Positions 1 to 6,709 of a DNA stretch of 15,403 nucleotides are shown one piece after another. The stretch comes from JAZNLR01 sp045579195 (GTDB lineage Bacteria > Bacillota > Clostridia > Christensenellales > CAMQZB01): the NCBI GenBank assembly GCA_045579195.1, contig JAZNLR010000150.1, forward strand, positions 1 through 15,403. Reading direction: 5' to 3'. The notes beneath the pieces are model-generated. The model made no database searches and was not told the DNA's origin. It saw nothing but the letters and a program-made list of their open reading frames with translations. The translations under genes were made by a program, and so were the position numbers. Every line of letters starts with the position of its first letter. Within the stretch, counting starts at the first letter, position 1.

Positions 1-293
1 CCATCATTAAGATTGAGGAGGGCAAGTTGAAGCCGACCGATAAGGTCAAGGGAATGAAGAAAGTCTTCTCATACTTCTTGGAGGAGATGAAGAAGTTTGC
101 GTCGGAGCTCGAGAAGTACGACGTGTGGGTCATGCAGGCTGATTGCCCTGAGCGCGGCGAGGAGATTGCTCAGCTCATCCGCAACAACTTCCCTGAGGCA
201 ACCGTTCACGTTCAGAAGGTAGGCCCTGTCATTGCATCCCATTGCGGACCGGGCACCGTCGGACTTATTTTCCACGGAAAAGCGGATGCTTAA
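1..293 (+). CDS. DegV family fatty-acid-binding protein, C-terminal part (5' end outside window)
   Basis: The frame is open from the left edge (first full codon at base 3) to TAA at 291-293, so only about the last 96 residues are present. The visible part begins IIKIEEGKLKP and contains DRxxG-type linker sequence, then GPVIASHCGPGTVGLIF near the C-terminus. This corresponds to the conserved GPVIGTHVGPGTxG signature of DegV proteins, which bind a fatty acid and, in characterised Firmicutes members (FakB), present it to the kinase FakA for phosphorylation. Whether this copy is a FakB cannot be decided because the N-terminal binding residues are missing. A strong hairpin terminator follows 15 bases after the stop. 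Confidence 0.85.
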   Translation, partial: IIKIEEGKLKPTDKVKGMKKVFSYFLEEMKKFASELEKYDVWVMQADCPERGEEIAQLIRNNFPEATVHVQKVGPVIASHCGPGTVGLIFHGKADA

Positions 294-308
294 TCGACTG
301 TAAAACTG

Positions 309-336
309 CCGCCATATTCCGATATGGCGGTTTTTT
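309..336 (+). terminator. Rho-independent terminator after the DegV gene
   Basis: Perfect 9-bp stem CCGCCATAT / ATATGGCGG (309-317 with 322-330) around a TCCG loop, followed directly by six T. It lies between the DegV stop and the ribosome site of the following lipoprotein gene, only 7 bases before that site, so it could also act as a partial attenuator for the downstream cassette. Confidence 0.85.
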
Positions 337-343
337 CATATTT

Positions 344-347
344 GGAG
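344..347 (+). promoter_or_regulatory. Ribosome binding site fixing the GTG start of apbE
   Basis: GGAG sits 6 bases before GTG 354. The upstream in-frame ATG at 324 lies inside the terminator hairpin and has no ribosome site, so GTG 354 is preferred. Confidence 0.7.
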
Positions 348-353
348 ATCCCT

Positions 354-1421
354 GTGAGAAAAGCCTTTTTCAACCAAATAAAAAGAGCGATCGCGTTCCT
401 TGTGTGCATGCTTTTTTGTGTGCCACTTTTCGGGTGCCAAAATAAGGTTGCCCAAGTTCAGCTCTCCCAGTCTTTTGGAGTGAGTTACGTGCGTGCGTAC
501 GGGCTCAGTTTGGGTGAAAAGGCTGCTTTTTTGCGCGAGATTGAGGGTTTTCTTACGGAGTTTGAAAAAAGACTTGGAACAGAAGTGGAACAAAGCGACG
601 TTGCGAGGATCAATTCGGCAAGCGTTGGGGAACGTGTCACCGTCTCTGATCTTACGATTCAGCTTTACACTCTTGCAAAAGAGTTATACGAGAAGACGGG
701 TGGCGCGTTTGATCCTGCGATCTATCCCTGCGTAAAGCTCTGGGGTTTTGATCCAAAAAACAGCGCGATGAATGAATCAAGAGCTGAGCCCTCAAAAGAG
801 GAGATCGACGAGGCTCTCTCAAAAGCGGGTTTCTCAAAATTGCAACGAGATGGAGAAGCGCTCTATAAGACTGCAGAAATTGAAGTGGATTTCGGCGCGA
901 TTTCCAAGGGCTTTGCGGCAGACCAATGCCTTGCGATCATCCAGAAATATGCACCTGTCGGCGCGATTATCAACATCGCTGGCAACACGCACGTCTTCGG
1001 CAGATTTCCGGAAGGAAAAAGCTACCGCCCGTTCCGCGTCGGGATCACCAATCCGCGCAAGCAAAGCACAACGGGAACGCTCTTTGGGCAGCTCTCAATT
1101 CGCGATGCCGCGATCGTTACCTCCGGAGATTATATGCGATTTTATGAGAATGACGGCAAGCGCTATTGCCACGTCATCAGCCCATTCACGGGTCGGCCTG
1201 TGGAAACGGGAATTGCTTCTGTGACCGTGATTGCGAAAGAAGGGGCTTGCGCTGACGCCGTTGCAACGGCAGTGATGTGTTTGGGAGAAGAGAAAGGCGT
1301 CGCGCTTTTGGAAGAGATGGGTCTTTCCGCCGTCTTGATTTTTGATGATTTATCCTATCGCGTGGTGGGAACGGATTATCTGATTGAGGAATCGGTTTCG
1401 CCCTCGTTCCGCGTGAGGTGA
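354..1421 (+). CDS. apbE: FAD:protein FMN transferase (ApbE family), lipoprotein
   Basis: 355 residues from GTG 354. The N-terminus is a lipoprotein signal: basic VRKAFF start, hydrophobic stretch and lipobox LFGC with the lipid-carrying Cys at residue 28, so the enzyme should sit on the outer face of the membrane. ApbE family blocks follow in order: GAFDPAIYPCVKLWGF, EVDFGAISKGFAAD, GAIINIAGN, DAAIVTSGDYMRF, then HVISPFTGRP and ACADAVATAVMCLG. ApbE enzymes transfer FMN from FAD to a Thr of exported partner proteins. The gene overlaps the next one by four bases (GTGA), pointing to a co-translated cassette with a NusG-II protein and a Gx transporter. No FMN-acceptor protein is encoded within the window. 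Also called FmnB in extracellular electron transfer loci. Confidence 0.92.
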   Translation: MRKAFFNQIKRAIAFLVCMLFCVPLFGCQNKVAQVQLSQSFGVSYVRAYGLSLGEKAAFLREIEGFLTEFEKRLGTEVEQSDVARINSASVGERVTVSDLTIQLYTLAKELYEKTGGAFDPAIYPCVKLWGFDPKNSAMNESRAEPSKEEIDEALSKAGFSKLQRDGEALYKTAEIEVDFGAISKGFAADQCLAIIQKYAPVGAIINIAGNTHVFGRFPEGKSYRPFRVGITNPRKQSTTGTLFGQLSIRDAAIVTSGDYMRFYENDGKRYCHVISPFTGRPVETGIASVTVIAKEGACADAVATAVMCLGEEKGVALLEEMGLSAVLIFDDLSYRVVGTDYLIEESVSPSFRVR

Positions 1422-1834
1422 AAAAGGGAAACGTGAAGAAGACGAGAGAACAACGCACTTTTGAGCTTGCAAAAAAGCCGTTTCGTATCGCCGATATCTC
1501 GGTGATTCTTTTGGTTGCGCTTTTCTGCTTGATTTTCATTTTGATTCCGACCAAACTCTCCGCAGAAGAACCCACAGCATTTGTCTATTCTGGCGGAGAG
1601 CTTGTCTATGAATTGCCGCTTTCTGAGGACTGTGAAATCGTCGTCAAAAACGGCGAAAATGTCAACACCATCGTCATTAAAAACGGGTTTGTTTTCGTTA
1701 GGGATTGCTCCTGTGATGACCTCGTTTGCGAGAATTTCGGGAAGATACAATCGGCGGGGGAACGAATCATCTGCCTGCCGAACCAGCTCGTTATTGTCGT
1801 TGTTGGCGAAGGCGGGGCGGACGTCGTTGTGTAG
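1418..1834 (+). CDS. NusG domain II-containing membrane-anchored protein (EetA-like)
   Basis: 138 residues. A basic N-terminus is followed by one membrane segment at about residues 27-44 (ISVILLVALFCLIFILIP), then an extracytoplasmic small beta domain with Cys at 97, 99, 104 and 119 in DCSCDDLVC and RIICLPNQLVI. This matches the NusG_II (formerly DUF1312) family pattern CxxxxC...G..IVCLPNxxVI. From established knowledge, such proteins sit beside Gx transporters and ApbE; in Listeria-type extracellular electron transfer loci the equivalent is EetA, of unknown biochemical role. GTG 1418 overlaps the apbE stop; an alternative GTG at 1433 has a short AAGGG upstream and would shorten the protein by five residues. 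Despite the domain name there is no link to transcription factor NusG function. Confidence 0.85.
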   Translation: MKKGNVKKTREQRTFELAKKPFRIADISVILLVALFCLIFILIPTKLSAEEPTAFVYSGGELVYELPLSEDCEIVVKNGENVNTIVIKNGFVFVRDCSCDDLVCENFGKIQSAGERIICLPNQLVIVVVGEGGADVVV

Positions 1835-1843
1835 GGGGAAAGC

Positions 1844-2368
1844 ATGGGAAAAAACATCGCAAAAACCGCGCTCTTCACCGCGCTTTCATTGATCACGTTC
1901 CTCATCGAGGCGATCTTGCCGCCCATTTTACCCATCGCGGGCGCAAAGCTTGGGCTTGCAAACGTCTTTGTTTTGCTTGCTCTCCTTTTGCTCGGTGAGA
2001 AAGAGGCACTCGTTGTTCTCCTTGGAAGAACGCTTCTTGGAAGCATCTTTTCGGGAAATCCAATGTCGCTTCTCTATAGTCTCTCGGGCGGTCTTGTTTC
2101 GCTGTTTAGCGCTGTTTTGTTGGTTCGTTTTGCCTCAAATCGCATTTCCGTGACCGCAATTTCGGTGGTTTCTGCGGTGCTTCACAACCTGATGCAAACT
2201 CTTGTTGCATCTTTGCTTGTTGGAACGAAGGAGCTCTTGTTTTACGCACCTGTTCTCATTCTGGCGGGCGTTCTTGCGGGAACTGTGACAGGGCTAGCGG
2301 CGTACTTTGTTTTGCGCATCTTTATCTCACGAAAGAAAAATGCTGAAATAAGTCGTTCTCAAAGCTAA
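1844..2368 (+). CDS. Gx transporter family membrane protein (EetB-like)
   Basis: 174 residues, almost entirely hydrophobic, with about five to six membrane segments. Family hallmarks are KLGLANVFVLLAL, SGNPMSLLYSLSGGLVSL and SAVLHNLMQTLVASLL, corresponding to the AKLGLAN, SLxGGxxS and HNxxQ motifs of the Gx family (PF07456, older name heptaprenyl diphosphate synthase component I). The substrate is unproven; membership near ECF-type S components suggests uptake of a small molecule, and the EetB homologue belongs to flavin-based electron transfer loci. GGGGG lies 5 bases upstream of ATG 1844 and the gene starts 9 bases after the previous stop, so it is the last gene of the apbE cassette. The tail RKKNAEISRSQS is cytosolic-looking. 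Confidence 0.87.
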   Translation: MGKNIAKTALFTALSLITFLIEAILPPILPIAGAKLGLANVFVLLALLLLGEKEALVVLLGRTLLGSIFSGNPMSLLYSLSGGLVSLFSAVLLVRFASNRISVTAISVVSAVLHNLMQTLVASLLVGTKELLFYAPVLILAGVLAGTVTGLAAYFVLRIFISRKKNAEISRSQS

Positions 2369-2413
2369 AAATGTTTTCTGCGCGTGTATTTTTTTGAGAA
2401 AAAGTAATGCGTT

Positions 2414-2443
2414 TTACTTTACTTTTTTTTCAGAAATATAATA
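2414..2443 (+). promoter_or_regulatory. Sigma-A-like promoter of the cdaA operon
   Basis: Consensus -10 TATAAT at 2438-2443 with TTTACT at 2414-2419 (4 of 6 to TTGACA) at 18-base spacing. Position is about 35 bases before the cdaA start and just after the Gx transporter gene, separating the two transcription units. Confidence 0.7.
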
Positions 2444-2475
2444 GAATATAAATAACTTTAAGAAGGAGGTTTCGA

Positions 2476-3321
2476 ATGGACGCATATTATGTCGAAAGAG
2501 TGATTGAAATATTCAGCGGCTTCCAGTGGACGGATGCGGTTGACATTTTTCTGCTTGCTCTCGCGCTTTATGGAATTTTTGTCTCGTTAAAGCGTGTTAA
2601 CTCGCTGTACTTAATCAGCATTCTTGCAATCATCAGCGTCGGATGCCTCGTTGCGGGATTGTTTGGGCTTTCCGCGTCGCGCAAGCTGTTGGAATTCTCT
2701 TTCTTTGGTTTCTTTGTGATGCTTATTTTTCTGTATCATGCAGAAATCAAGCGCTGGGTTTGGCAGAGAAACAAATTGCAGGCTGGAGGCTTTTCTTCGC
2801 TTGTTCACAAGGGAAGTTATGATGAAACGAAGAATTGCGTGGAGGGAATTGTCCGCGCTGTACAGAATCTTTCGAAAAATGAGACCGGAGCGCTGTTGGT
2901 CATCGTTCCGAACACCATTCCGAACCACATTATTGAAAGCGGCGTAAAAATGGATGCAGCGGTTTCTTCTCATCTCATTGAGACGGTCTTTATCCCGAAA
3001 TCTCCGTTGCACGACGGTGCAATGCTGATCGCGGGAACGAAGGTCATTGCGGCAGGTTGTTTTCTCCCGTTGACGCAGAAGATGTCCTTCCCGAAGGAAG
3101 TCGGAACAAGACATCGCGCAGGTGTTGGAATCACTGAAACTTCGGACGTCGTTTCCATCATCGTTTCGGAGGAAACGGGAATTATCTCGGTTGCTGTTGA
3201 TGGAAAGCTTGAGCGCTATGTCGACTCCGTTAAGCTTAGAGAAATATTAGAAAACGTCTTTGGCATCAAAGATAACTTGGAACTTTATGCAAATAAGAAC
3301 ACGCAGACTTCTCGTGACTGA
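2476..3321 (+). CDS. cdaA: Diadenylate cyclase CdaA (c-di-AMP synthase)
   Basis: 281 residues. Three membrane segments at the N-terminus (about 22-40, 43-64 and 74-88) are followed by the cytosolic DAC domain. Catalytic motifs are intact: SPLHDGAML with D180-G181-A182, GTRHRAGVGITE with R212-H213-R214, and SEETGIISVA at 231-240. The enzyme condenses two ATP into cyclic di-AMP, the second messenger controlling potassium and osmolyte transport in Firmicutes. Length and layout match CdaA/DacA. A very strong AAGGAGG precedes ATG 2476. In most Firmicutes cdaA is followed by cdaR (YbbR repeats) and glmM; here the next gene encodes only a 43-residue anchor-like peptide and glmM is absent from the window. 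Confidence 0.96.
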   Translation: MDAYYVERVIEIFSGFQWTDAVDIFLLALALYGIFVSLKRVNSLYLISILAIISVGCLVAGLFGLSASRKLLEFSFFGFFVMLIFLYHAEIKRWVWQRNKLQAGGFSSLVHKGSYDETKNCVEGIVRAVQNLSKNETGALLVIVPNTIPNHIIESGVKMDAAVSSHLIETVFIPKSPLHDGAMLIAGTKVIAAGCFLPLTQKMSFPKEVGTRHRAGVGITETSDVVSIIVSEETGIISVAVDGKLERYVDSVKLREILENVFGIKDNLELYANKNTQTSRD

Positions 3322-3322
3322 C

Positions 3323-3328
3323 GGAGGG
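3323..3328 (+). promoter_or_regulatory. Strong ribosome binding site of the 43-codon gene
   Basis: GGAGGG four bases before ATG 3333 and immediately after the cdaA stop. Its quality is the main support that the short frame is translated. Confidence 0.75.
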
Positions 3329-3332
3329 AAAG

Positions 3333-3464
3333 ATGAATTCTGAAAACTTAAAACCGACGCGCAGCTTGAAGAAATTTTTGCGCAACTTATTCACAAAAAA
3401 CATCGGATTGAAGCTCCTTGCGATTCTCTTTGCTGTGATCGCTTGGTTTCTGATTAAGATTTAA
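3333..3464 (+). CDS. Small single-pass membrane protein resembling only the YbbR/CdaR anchor
   Basis: A 43-codon frame from ATG 3333 to TAA 3462-3464, too short for standard gene cut-offs. It has a basic N-terminal half (MNSENLKPTRSLKKFLRNLF), then TKNIGLKLLAILFAVIAWF and a LIKI end. The NIGLKLLAILFAVIAW stretch closely resembles the membrane anchor at the start of YbbR/CdaR proteins, the usual partner and regulator of CdaA, but there are no extracytoplasmic YbbR repeats: the protein stops right after the membrane helix and the next gene begins two bases later. Position (11 bases after cdaA) and a strong GGAGGG support a real gene. It may contact the CdaA membrane helices; that is inference. 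The alternative is a decayed cdaR whose repeats were deleted. Confidence 0.72.
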   Translation: MNSENLKPTRSLKKFLRNLFTKNIGLKLLAILFAVIAWFLIKI

Positions 3465-3466
3465 TT

Positions 3467-4726
3467 ATGTCTGCTGAGATTATGGAAAAAATGATCATTT
3501 CCGTCCCTGAGATTCTTTTGCCGAAAGAAGGGACGGATCTTTCAAAATGGGCGTGTATTGCGTGCGATCAATTTACGTCCGCTCCGCAGTACTGGGCGGC
3601 GCTGGAAGCATACGTTGCGAATTCCCCGAGTACGCTCCGCATCACATACCCTGAGGTATATCTCGGAGAGGTGGAAGAAGCGGGGAAAGCGCGAATTGCA
3701 TCCATTAATGCAACAATGCAAGAGTACTTAAAAACTGTTTTGACCCGTTCTGTCAACGGATTTGTTTTGACGGTTAGAACCCTTCCTTTGCACGGCGTTC
3801 GCTGTGGAATCGTTCTTGCGGTCGATCTGGAGGAATATTCCTTCGTCGAAAAGACTGCGAAGATTCGTGCGACCGAGGGAACCATCCTTGAGCGCATTCC
3901 GCCAAGAGTTCGCATTCGCAAGAACGCGGCGCTTGAGCTTCCGCATATTATGTTGTTGATCGACGATCGTGAAAAGTCGGTGATCGAACCCCTCTTTGAG
4001 AAGAAGGACGAAATGCCGTGTCTTTACGATTTTGAACTAAATGCAGGCGGCGGCCATATCGCAGGATACCAAATTTCCGATTCCGATGAGGTGACTGAAA
4101 AGCTGATGCATCTTCTCGATGAAAAGCTTCAAAGCGCACGTTACGGACACAACACTGGCTTTCTCTTTGCCGTGGGTGATGGCAATCACAGCTTGGCGAC
4201 TGCAAAGCAGTGCTGGGAGGATTTGAAGCCCACGCTTTCGCCGGAAGAGCAGAAAACGCATCCCGCGCGGTACGCGCTTTGTGAAGTTGTCAATCTTCAT
4301 GCGGACAGTCTTGTTTTTGAGCCCATTCACCGTCTTGTGACAGGCGTTGATGCGGAAGGCTTCGTCTCCTTCCTCAAAGAGAATTTGAATGGCGAAGGAA
4401 ACTTGCTCATTGAAACGGGCAAAGGGGAGGAGAGCATCTCTGCTCCGATCGGTGCAGTAGATCTTTTGAATGCCGTTCAAGGTTTGATCGACACCTGGAT
4501 TCAAAAACATGGCGGCACGTGTGACTATGTTCACGAGGAAGAAACGTTGAAAAACGTTGTCAGAGCGCGCGAAGATGCTGTTGCGCTCTATATGAAGCCC
4601 ATCGAAAAAGAGGATTTCTTTTCGGATATCGTGAAAAATGGTGTTCTTCCGAGAAAGACGTTCAGCATGGGTGTTGCAGAAGAAAAACGATACTATCTCG
4701 AAGCGAGAAAGGTGAAAAATATTTAG
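3467..4726 (+). CDS. DUF1015 family protein (possible SerK-like kinase)
   Basis: 419 residues, a usual length for the clostridial DUF1015 type. Recognisable blocks are SVPEILLPKEGTDLSKWACIACDQFTS (written here in part: DLSKWACIACDQFTS at about 25-38), IRATEGTILERIPPR at 133-147, HIMLLIDD around 160-167 and VGDGNHSLATAK at 236-247, the last corresponding to the family's DGHHR-type nucleotide-associated motif. An archaeal DUF1015-related protein (SerK) phosphorylates free serine, so a small-molecule kinase role is possible but not shown for this branch. ATG 3467 starts two bases after the preceding stop and lacks a clear ribosome site, which suggests translational coupling; in-frame ATGs at 3482 and 3491 are alternatives. 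It is followed after 16 bases by aspartate kinase. Confidence 0.85.
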   Translation: MSAEIMEKMIISVPEILLPKEGTDLSKWACIACDQFTSAPQYWAALEAYVANSPSTLRITYPEVYLGEVEEAGKARIASINATMQEYLKTVLTRSVNGFVLTVRTLPLHGVRCGIVLAVDLEEYSFVEKTAKIRATEGTILERIPPRVRIRKNAALELPHIMLLIDDREKSVIEPLFEKKDEMPCLYDFELNAGGGHIAGYQISDSDEVTEKLMHLLDEKLQSARYGHNTGFLFAVGDGNHSLATAKQCWEDLKPTLSPEEQKTHPARYALCEVVNLHADSLVFEPIHRLVTGVDAEGFVSFLKENLNGEGNLLIETGKGEESISAPIGAVDLLNAVQGLIDTWIQKHGGTCDYVHEEETLKNVVRAREDAVALYMKPIEKEDFFSDIVKNGVLPRKTFSMGVAEEKRYYLEARKVKNI

Positions 4727-4742
4727 GAGTACGGACATTTTT

Positions 4743-6074
4743 ATGGGACTGAAAGTATGTAAATTTGGCGGTTCATCGCTCGCAGATGCAAAAGCGATGA
4801 AACAGGTTGCGGAGATCATCCGCTCGGATAGCGCTCGAAAGTACGTCGTTGTTTCCGCACCGGGAAAGCGCTTTGCTGACGACATCAAAATCACGGATTC
4901 GCTCTATGCATGCGCGCGCGCTGTTGCGGAAAAGGGAACTTGTGCAAAGGAATTTGAAAAGATTGCGGATCGCTATATTGGCATCGTGAATGAGCTTGCT
5001 TTGGATCTTGACATCGAATCCCTTCTCAAGGAGACGAGGGAGAGCATTGACGCAAGCGGCGGGGATGCGGATTTTTCAGCATCGAGAGGAGAATTTCTCA
5101 ATGCGATCATTGTTTCAAAGCTGTTGGGATATGATTTCATTGACGCAGAGGAACTGATCAAGTTTGACGATGACGGAAAGTTTAACGCGGAGTACACAAA
5201 TGACGTTACTTCTGCGCGTTTGAAAAAACATCAATGTGCGGTCATTCCGGGCTTTTACGGTTCTCGCCCGGGAGACGTGATCAAGACGTTCTCGCGTGGC
5301 GGATCGGACATCACGGGTGCGATTGTTGCGCGTGCGGTCAATGCCGACGTTTACGAGAACTGGACGGACGTTGACGGCTTCTGCGCTGCGGATCCTCGCA
5401 TCGTCAAAAACCCCGCAAAGATCGACGTCATTTCCTATAAGGAGCTCCGAGAGCTTTCTTATATGGGTGCTTCGGTTCTGCACGCTGAAGCAATTTTTCC
5501 CGTCAGCATTGCGGGGATTCCCATCAACATCCGAAATACATTTGCACCTGAGGGAAGCGGAACGCTGATCGTTCCAAACTCAGATCATACGAAAAACGGT
5601 AAGTTGATCACGGGTATCGCAGGAAGAAAGGGCTACGTCGTCATTACGGTTGAAAAATCGATGATGAACGAAGAGCTTGGCTTTACGCGTCGCGTTCTTT
5701 CTGTTTTGGAGCGGTATGGTGTTTCGTTTGAGCACGTTCCTACCGGAATCGACACCTTGTCTTTGGTTATCTCTGCAAGCGAACTCTCCGGAAGATTGGA
5801 GAAGATCATTCAGCGTATCCGTGAGGCGGTTGATCCCGATTCGATCACGATTGACGGTGAACTTGCCTTGGTTGCAACGGTAGGTCACGGAATGTCGTTC
5901 AAGAAGGGAACTGCAGGAAGATTGTTCAACGCGCTTTCCAAGGCAGACATCAACATCCGCATGATTGACCAGGGAAGCAGCGAGATGAACATCATCGTCG
6001 GTGTCATTCCTGAAGATTATGAAAAAACCATTCTTGCAATTTACGACGAGTTTATCGGAAATCAGAATGCATAA
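4743..6074 (+). CDS. Aspartate kinase
   Basis: 443 residues. The amino-acid kinase domain carries KFGGSS at 7-12, SRGGSDITGA at 184-193, ENWTDVDGF at 205-213 and SYMGASVLHAEA near 239-250. Two C-terminal ACT domains follow (about 295-370 and 377-440), expected to bind lysine or threonine for feedback inhibition. It phosphorylates aspartate, the first step to lysine, methionine, threonine and diaminopimelate for peptidoglycan. ATG 4743 is preceded by TAGGAG that contains the stop of the DUF1015 gene, at a rather long 13-base spacing. No other genes of the aspartate pathway are nearby, so it seems to travel with the cdaA operon. Two hairpins follow. Which isozyme (lysC, dapG or thrA type) cannot be told. 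Confidence 0.95.
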   Translation: MGLKVCKFGGSSLADAKAMKQVAEIIRSDSARKYVVVSAPGKRFADDIKITDSLYACARAVAEKGTCAKEFEKIADRYIGIVNELALDLDIESLLKETRESIDASGGDADFSASRGEFLNAIIVSKLLGYDFIDAEELIKFDDDGKFNAEYTNDVTSARLKKHQCAVIPGFYGSRPGDVIKTFSRGGSDITGAIVARAVNADVYENWTDVDGFCAADPRIVKNPAKIDVISYKELRELSYMGASVLHAEAIFPVSIAGIPINIRNTFAPEGSGTLIVPNSDHTKNGKLITGIAGRKGYVVITVEKSMMNEELGFTRRVLSVLERYGVSFEHVPTGIDTLSLVISASELSGRLEKIIQRIREAVDPDSITIDGELALVATVGHGMSFKKGTAGRLFNALSKADINIRMIDQGSSEMNIIVGVIPEDYEKTILAIYDEFIGNQNA

Positions 6075-6077
6075 GAA

Positions 6078-6110
6078 AAAGGCTGCCCAAGTAGGGCAGC
6101 CTTTCTTTCG
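6078..6110. terminator. Bidirectional hairpin terminator between aspartate kinase and rpsT
   Basis: Perfect 11-bp stem AAAGGCTGCCC / GGGCAGCCTTT (6078-6088 with 6094-6104), loop AAGTA. It begins 3 bases after the aspartate kinase stop. T-rich sequence follows on + (CTTTCGTTTTT) and an A run precedes it, giving T on the - strand, so it can serve both convergent genes. Confidence 0.88.
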
Positions 6111-6127
6111 TTTTTGAAACGCAAAAT

Positions 6128-6157
6128 AGGACATCGAATCTCGATGTCCTTTTTTTT
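6128..6157 (+). terminator. Second, tandem rho-independent terminator
   Basis: Perfect 10-bp stem AGGACATCGA / TCGATGTCCT (6128-6137 with 6141-6150), ATC loop, then eight T. It is best oriented for + strand transcripts; for the convergent rpsT transcript only a short ATTTTG tail would follow. Confidence 0.85.
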
Positions 6158-6186
6158 GTCATATAAACCGAAGCAAGAACGGACGA

Positions 6187-6459
6187 TTAAGCGTTTGCTT
6201 TCGCCTTGTTCAACTTGTTTGCAAGTTTCGCTTTCTTGTTTGCCGCGTTGTTCTTGTGGATGATTCCCTTCGTGCAAGCGGAATCGATCTCAGAAACGGT
6301 CGTGGGAAGCAACTGCTCTGCAAGGGCAATATCATTTGCATCAACAGCAGCGTTGAACTTCTTCAAAGCGGTCTTAAGCTGAGACTTTACAATGCGGTTC
6401 TCCTCGTGCTTTTTGCTCATAACGAGAACGCGCTTCTTAGCGGATTTAATGTTCGGCAT
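6187..6459 (-). CDS. rpsT: 30S ribosomal protein S20
   Basis: 90 residues from ATG at 6459 down to TAA at 6187. The N-terminus MPNIKSAKKRV is the invariant S20 start, which excludes the longer in-frame extension to 6546. The rest is Lys- and Ala-rich with SKKHEENRIVKSQLKTALKKF, DSACTKGIIHKNNAANKKAKLA and a basic tail, fitting the three-helix bundle that binds the 5' domain of 16S rRNA. An AAGGAG (6469-6474 on the opposite strand) lies 9 bases upstream. It is a single-gene unit, convergent with aspartate kinase and divergent from murI. Confidence 0.97.
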   Translation of the reverse strand: MPNIKSAKKRVLVMSKKHEENRIVKSQLKTALKKFNAAVDANDIALAEQLLPTTVSEIDSACTKGIIHKNNAANKKAKLANKLNKAKANA

Positions 6460-6503
6460 TCTAAAAAACTCCTTCGTTTTGTAACTAAATTGATAACGCA
6501 CTA

Positions 6504-6532
6504 ATATTACCACAAAACAATTTAAAATGCAA
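6504..6532 (-). promoter_or_regulatory. rpsT promoter with extended -10
   Basis: On the - strand TTGCAT (6527-6532) and TAATAT (6504-6509) are separated by exactly 17 bases, and TGG directly before the -10 makes an extended -10 element. A start about 7 bases downstream would give a leader of roughly 40 bases before the rpsT ATG. Confidence 0.6.
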
Positions 6533-6709
6533 GTTATATTTTGCACTTTTTGTGAACTTCAGAGAAAAAGATGGAAAATTTTCCTCACTTTTTAAGCTTT
6601 TCATTTTCAGATTGCAAAGTTTCGGCTAAAACCGCAAAAATCAGAGTGCTTTCATATTCGCATAATCCACTTCATAGATTGCAGTAAATGGAAAATTGCA
6701 GGAGGAAAT
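6533..6709. other. rpsT-murI intergenic region, including a 12-bp palindrome
   Basis: The 250-base divergent spacer holds the rpsT promoter, then A/T-rich sequence with the perfect palindrome GGAAAATTTTCC at 6573-6584. I could not identify a convincing -35/-10 pair for murI; CATAAT at 6661-6666 is a possible -10 without a matching -35. No RNA gene or conserved small protein was recognised. Confidence 0.4.

Noticed and set aside
324..353. ATG 324 as the start of the apbE gene
   Set aside because: It lies in the terminator stem, has no ribosome site, and would put ten residues before a clean lipoprotein signal starting at GTG 354.
2398..2431. A/T-rich hairpin with T run after the Gx transporter gene as a terminator
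   Set aside because: The stem is nearly all A-T with an 11-base loop and overlaps the cdaA -35 region; too weak to call.
6460..6546. N-terminal extension of rpsT
   Set aside because: S20 proteins start at MPNIKSAKKR and an AAGGAG is placed correctly for that ATG; the extension covers the promoter.
6571..6687. 38-codon frame upstream of murI
   Set aside because: No good ribosome site, no recognisable family or membrane pattern, low-complexity composition; likely chance.
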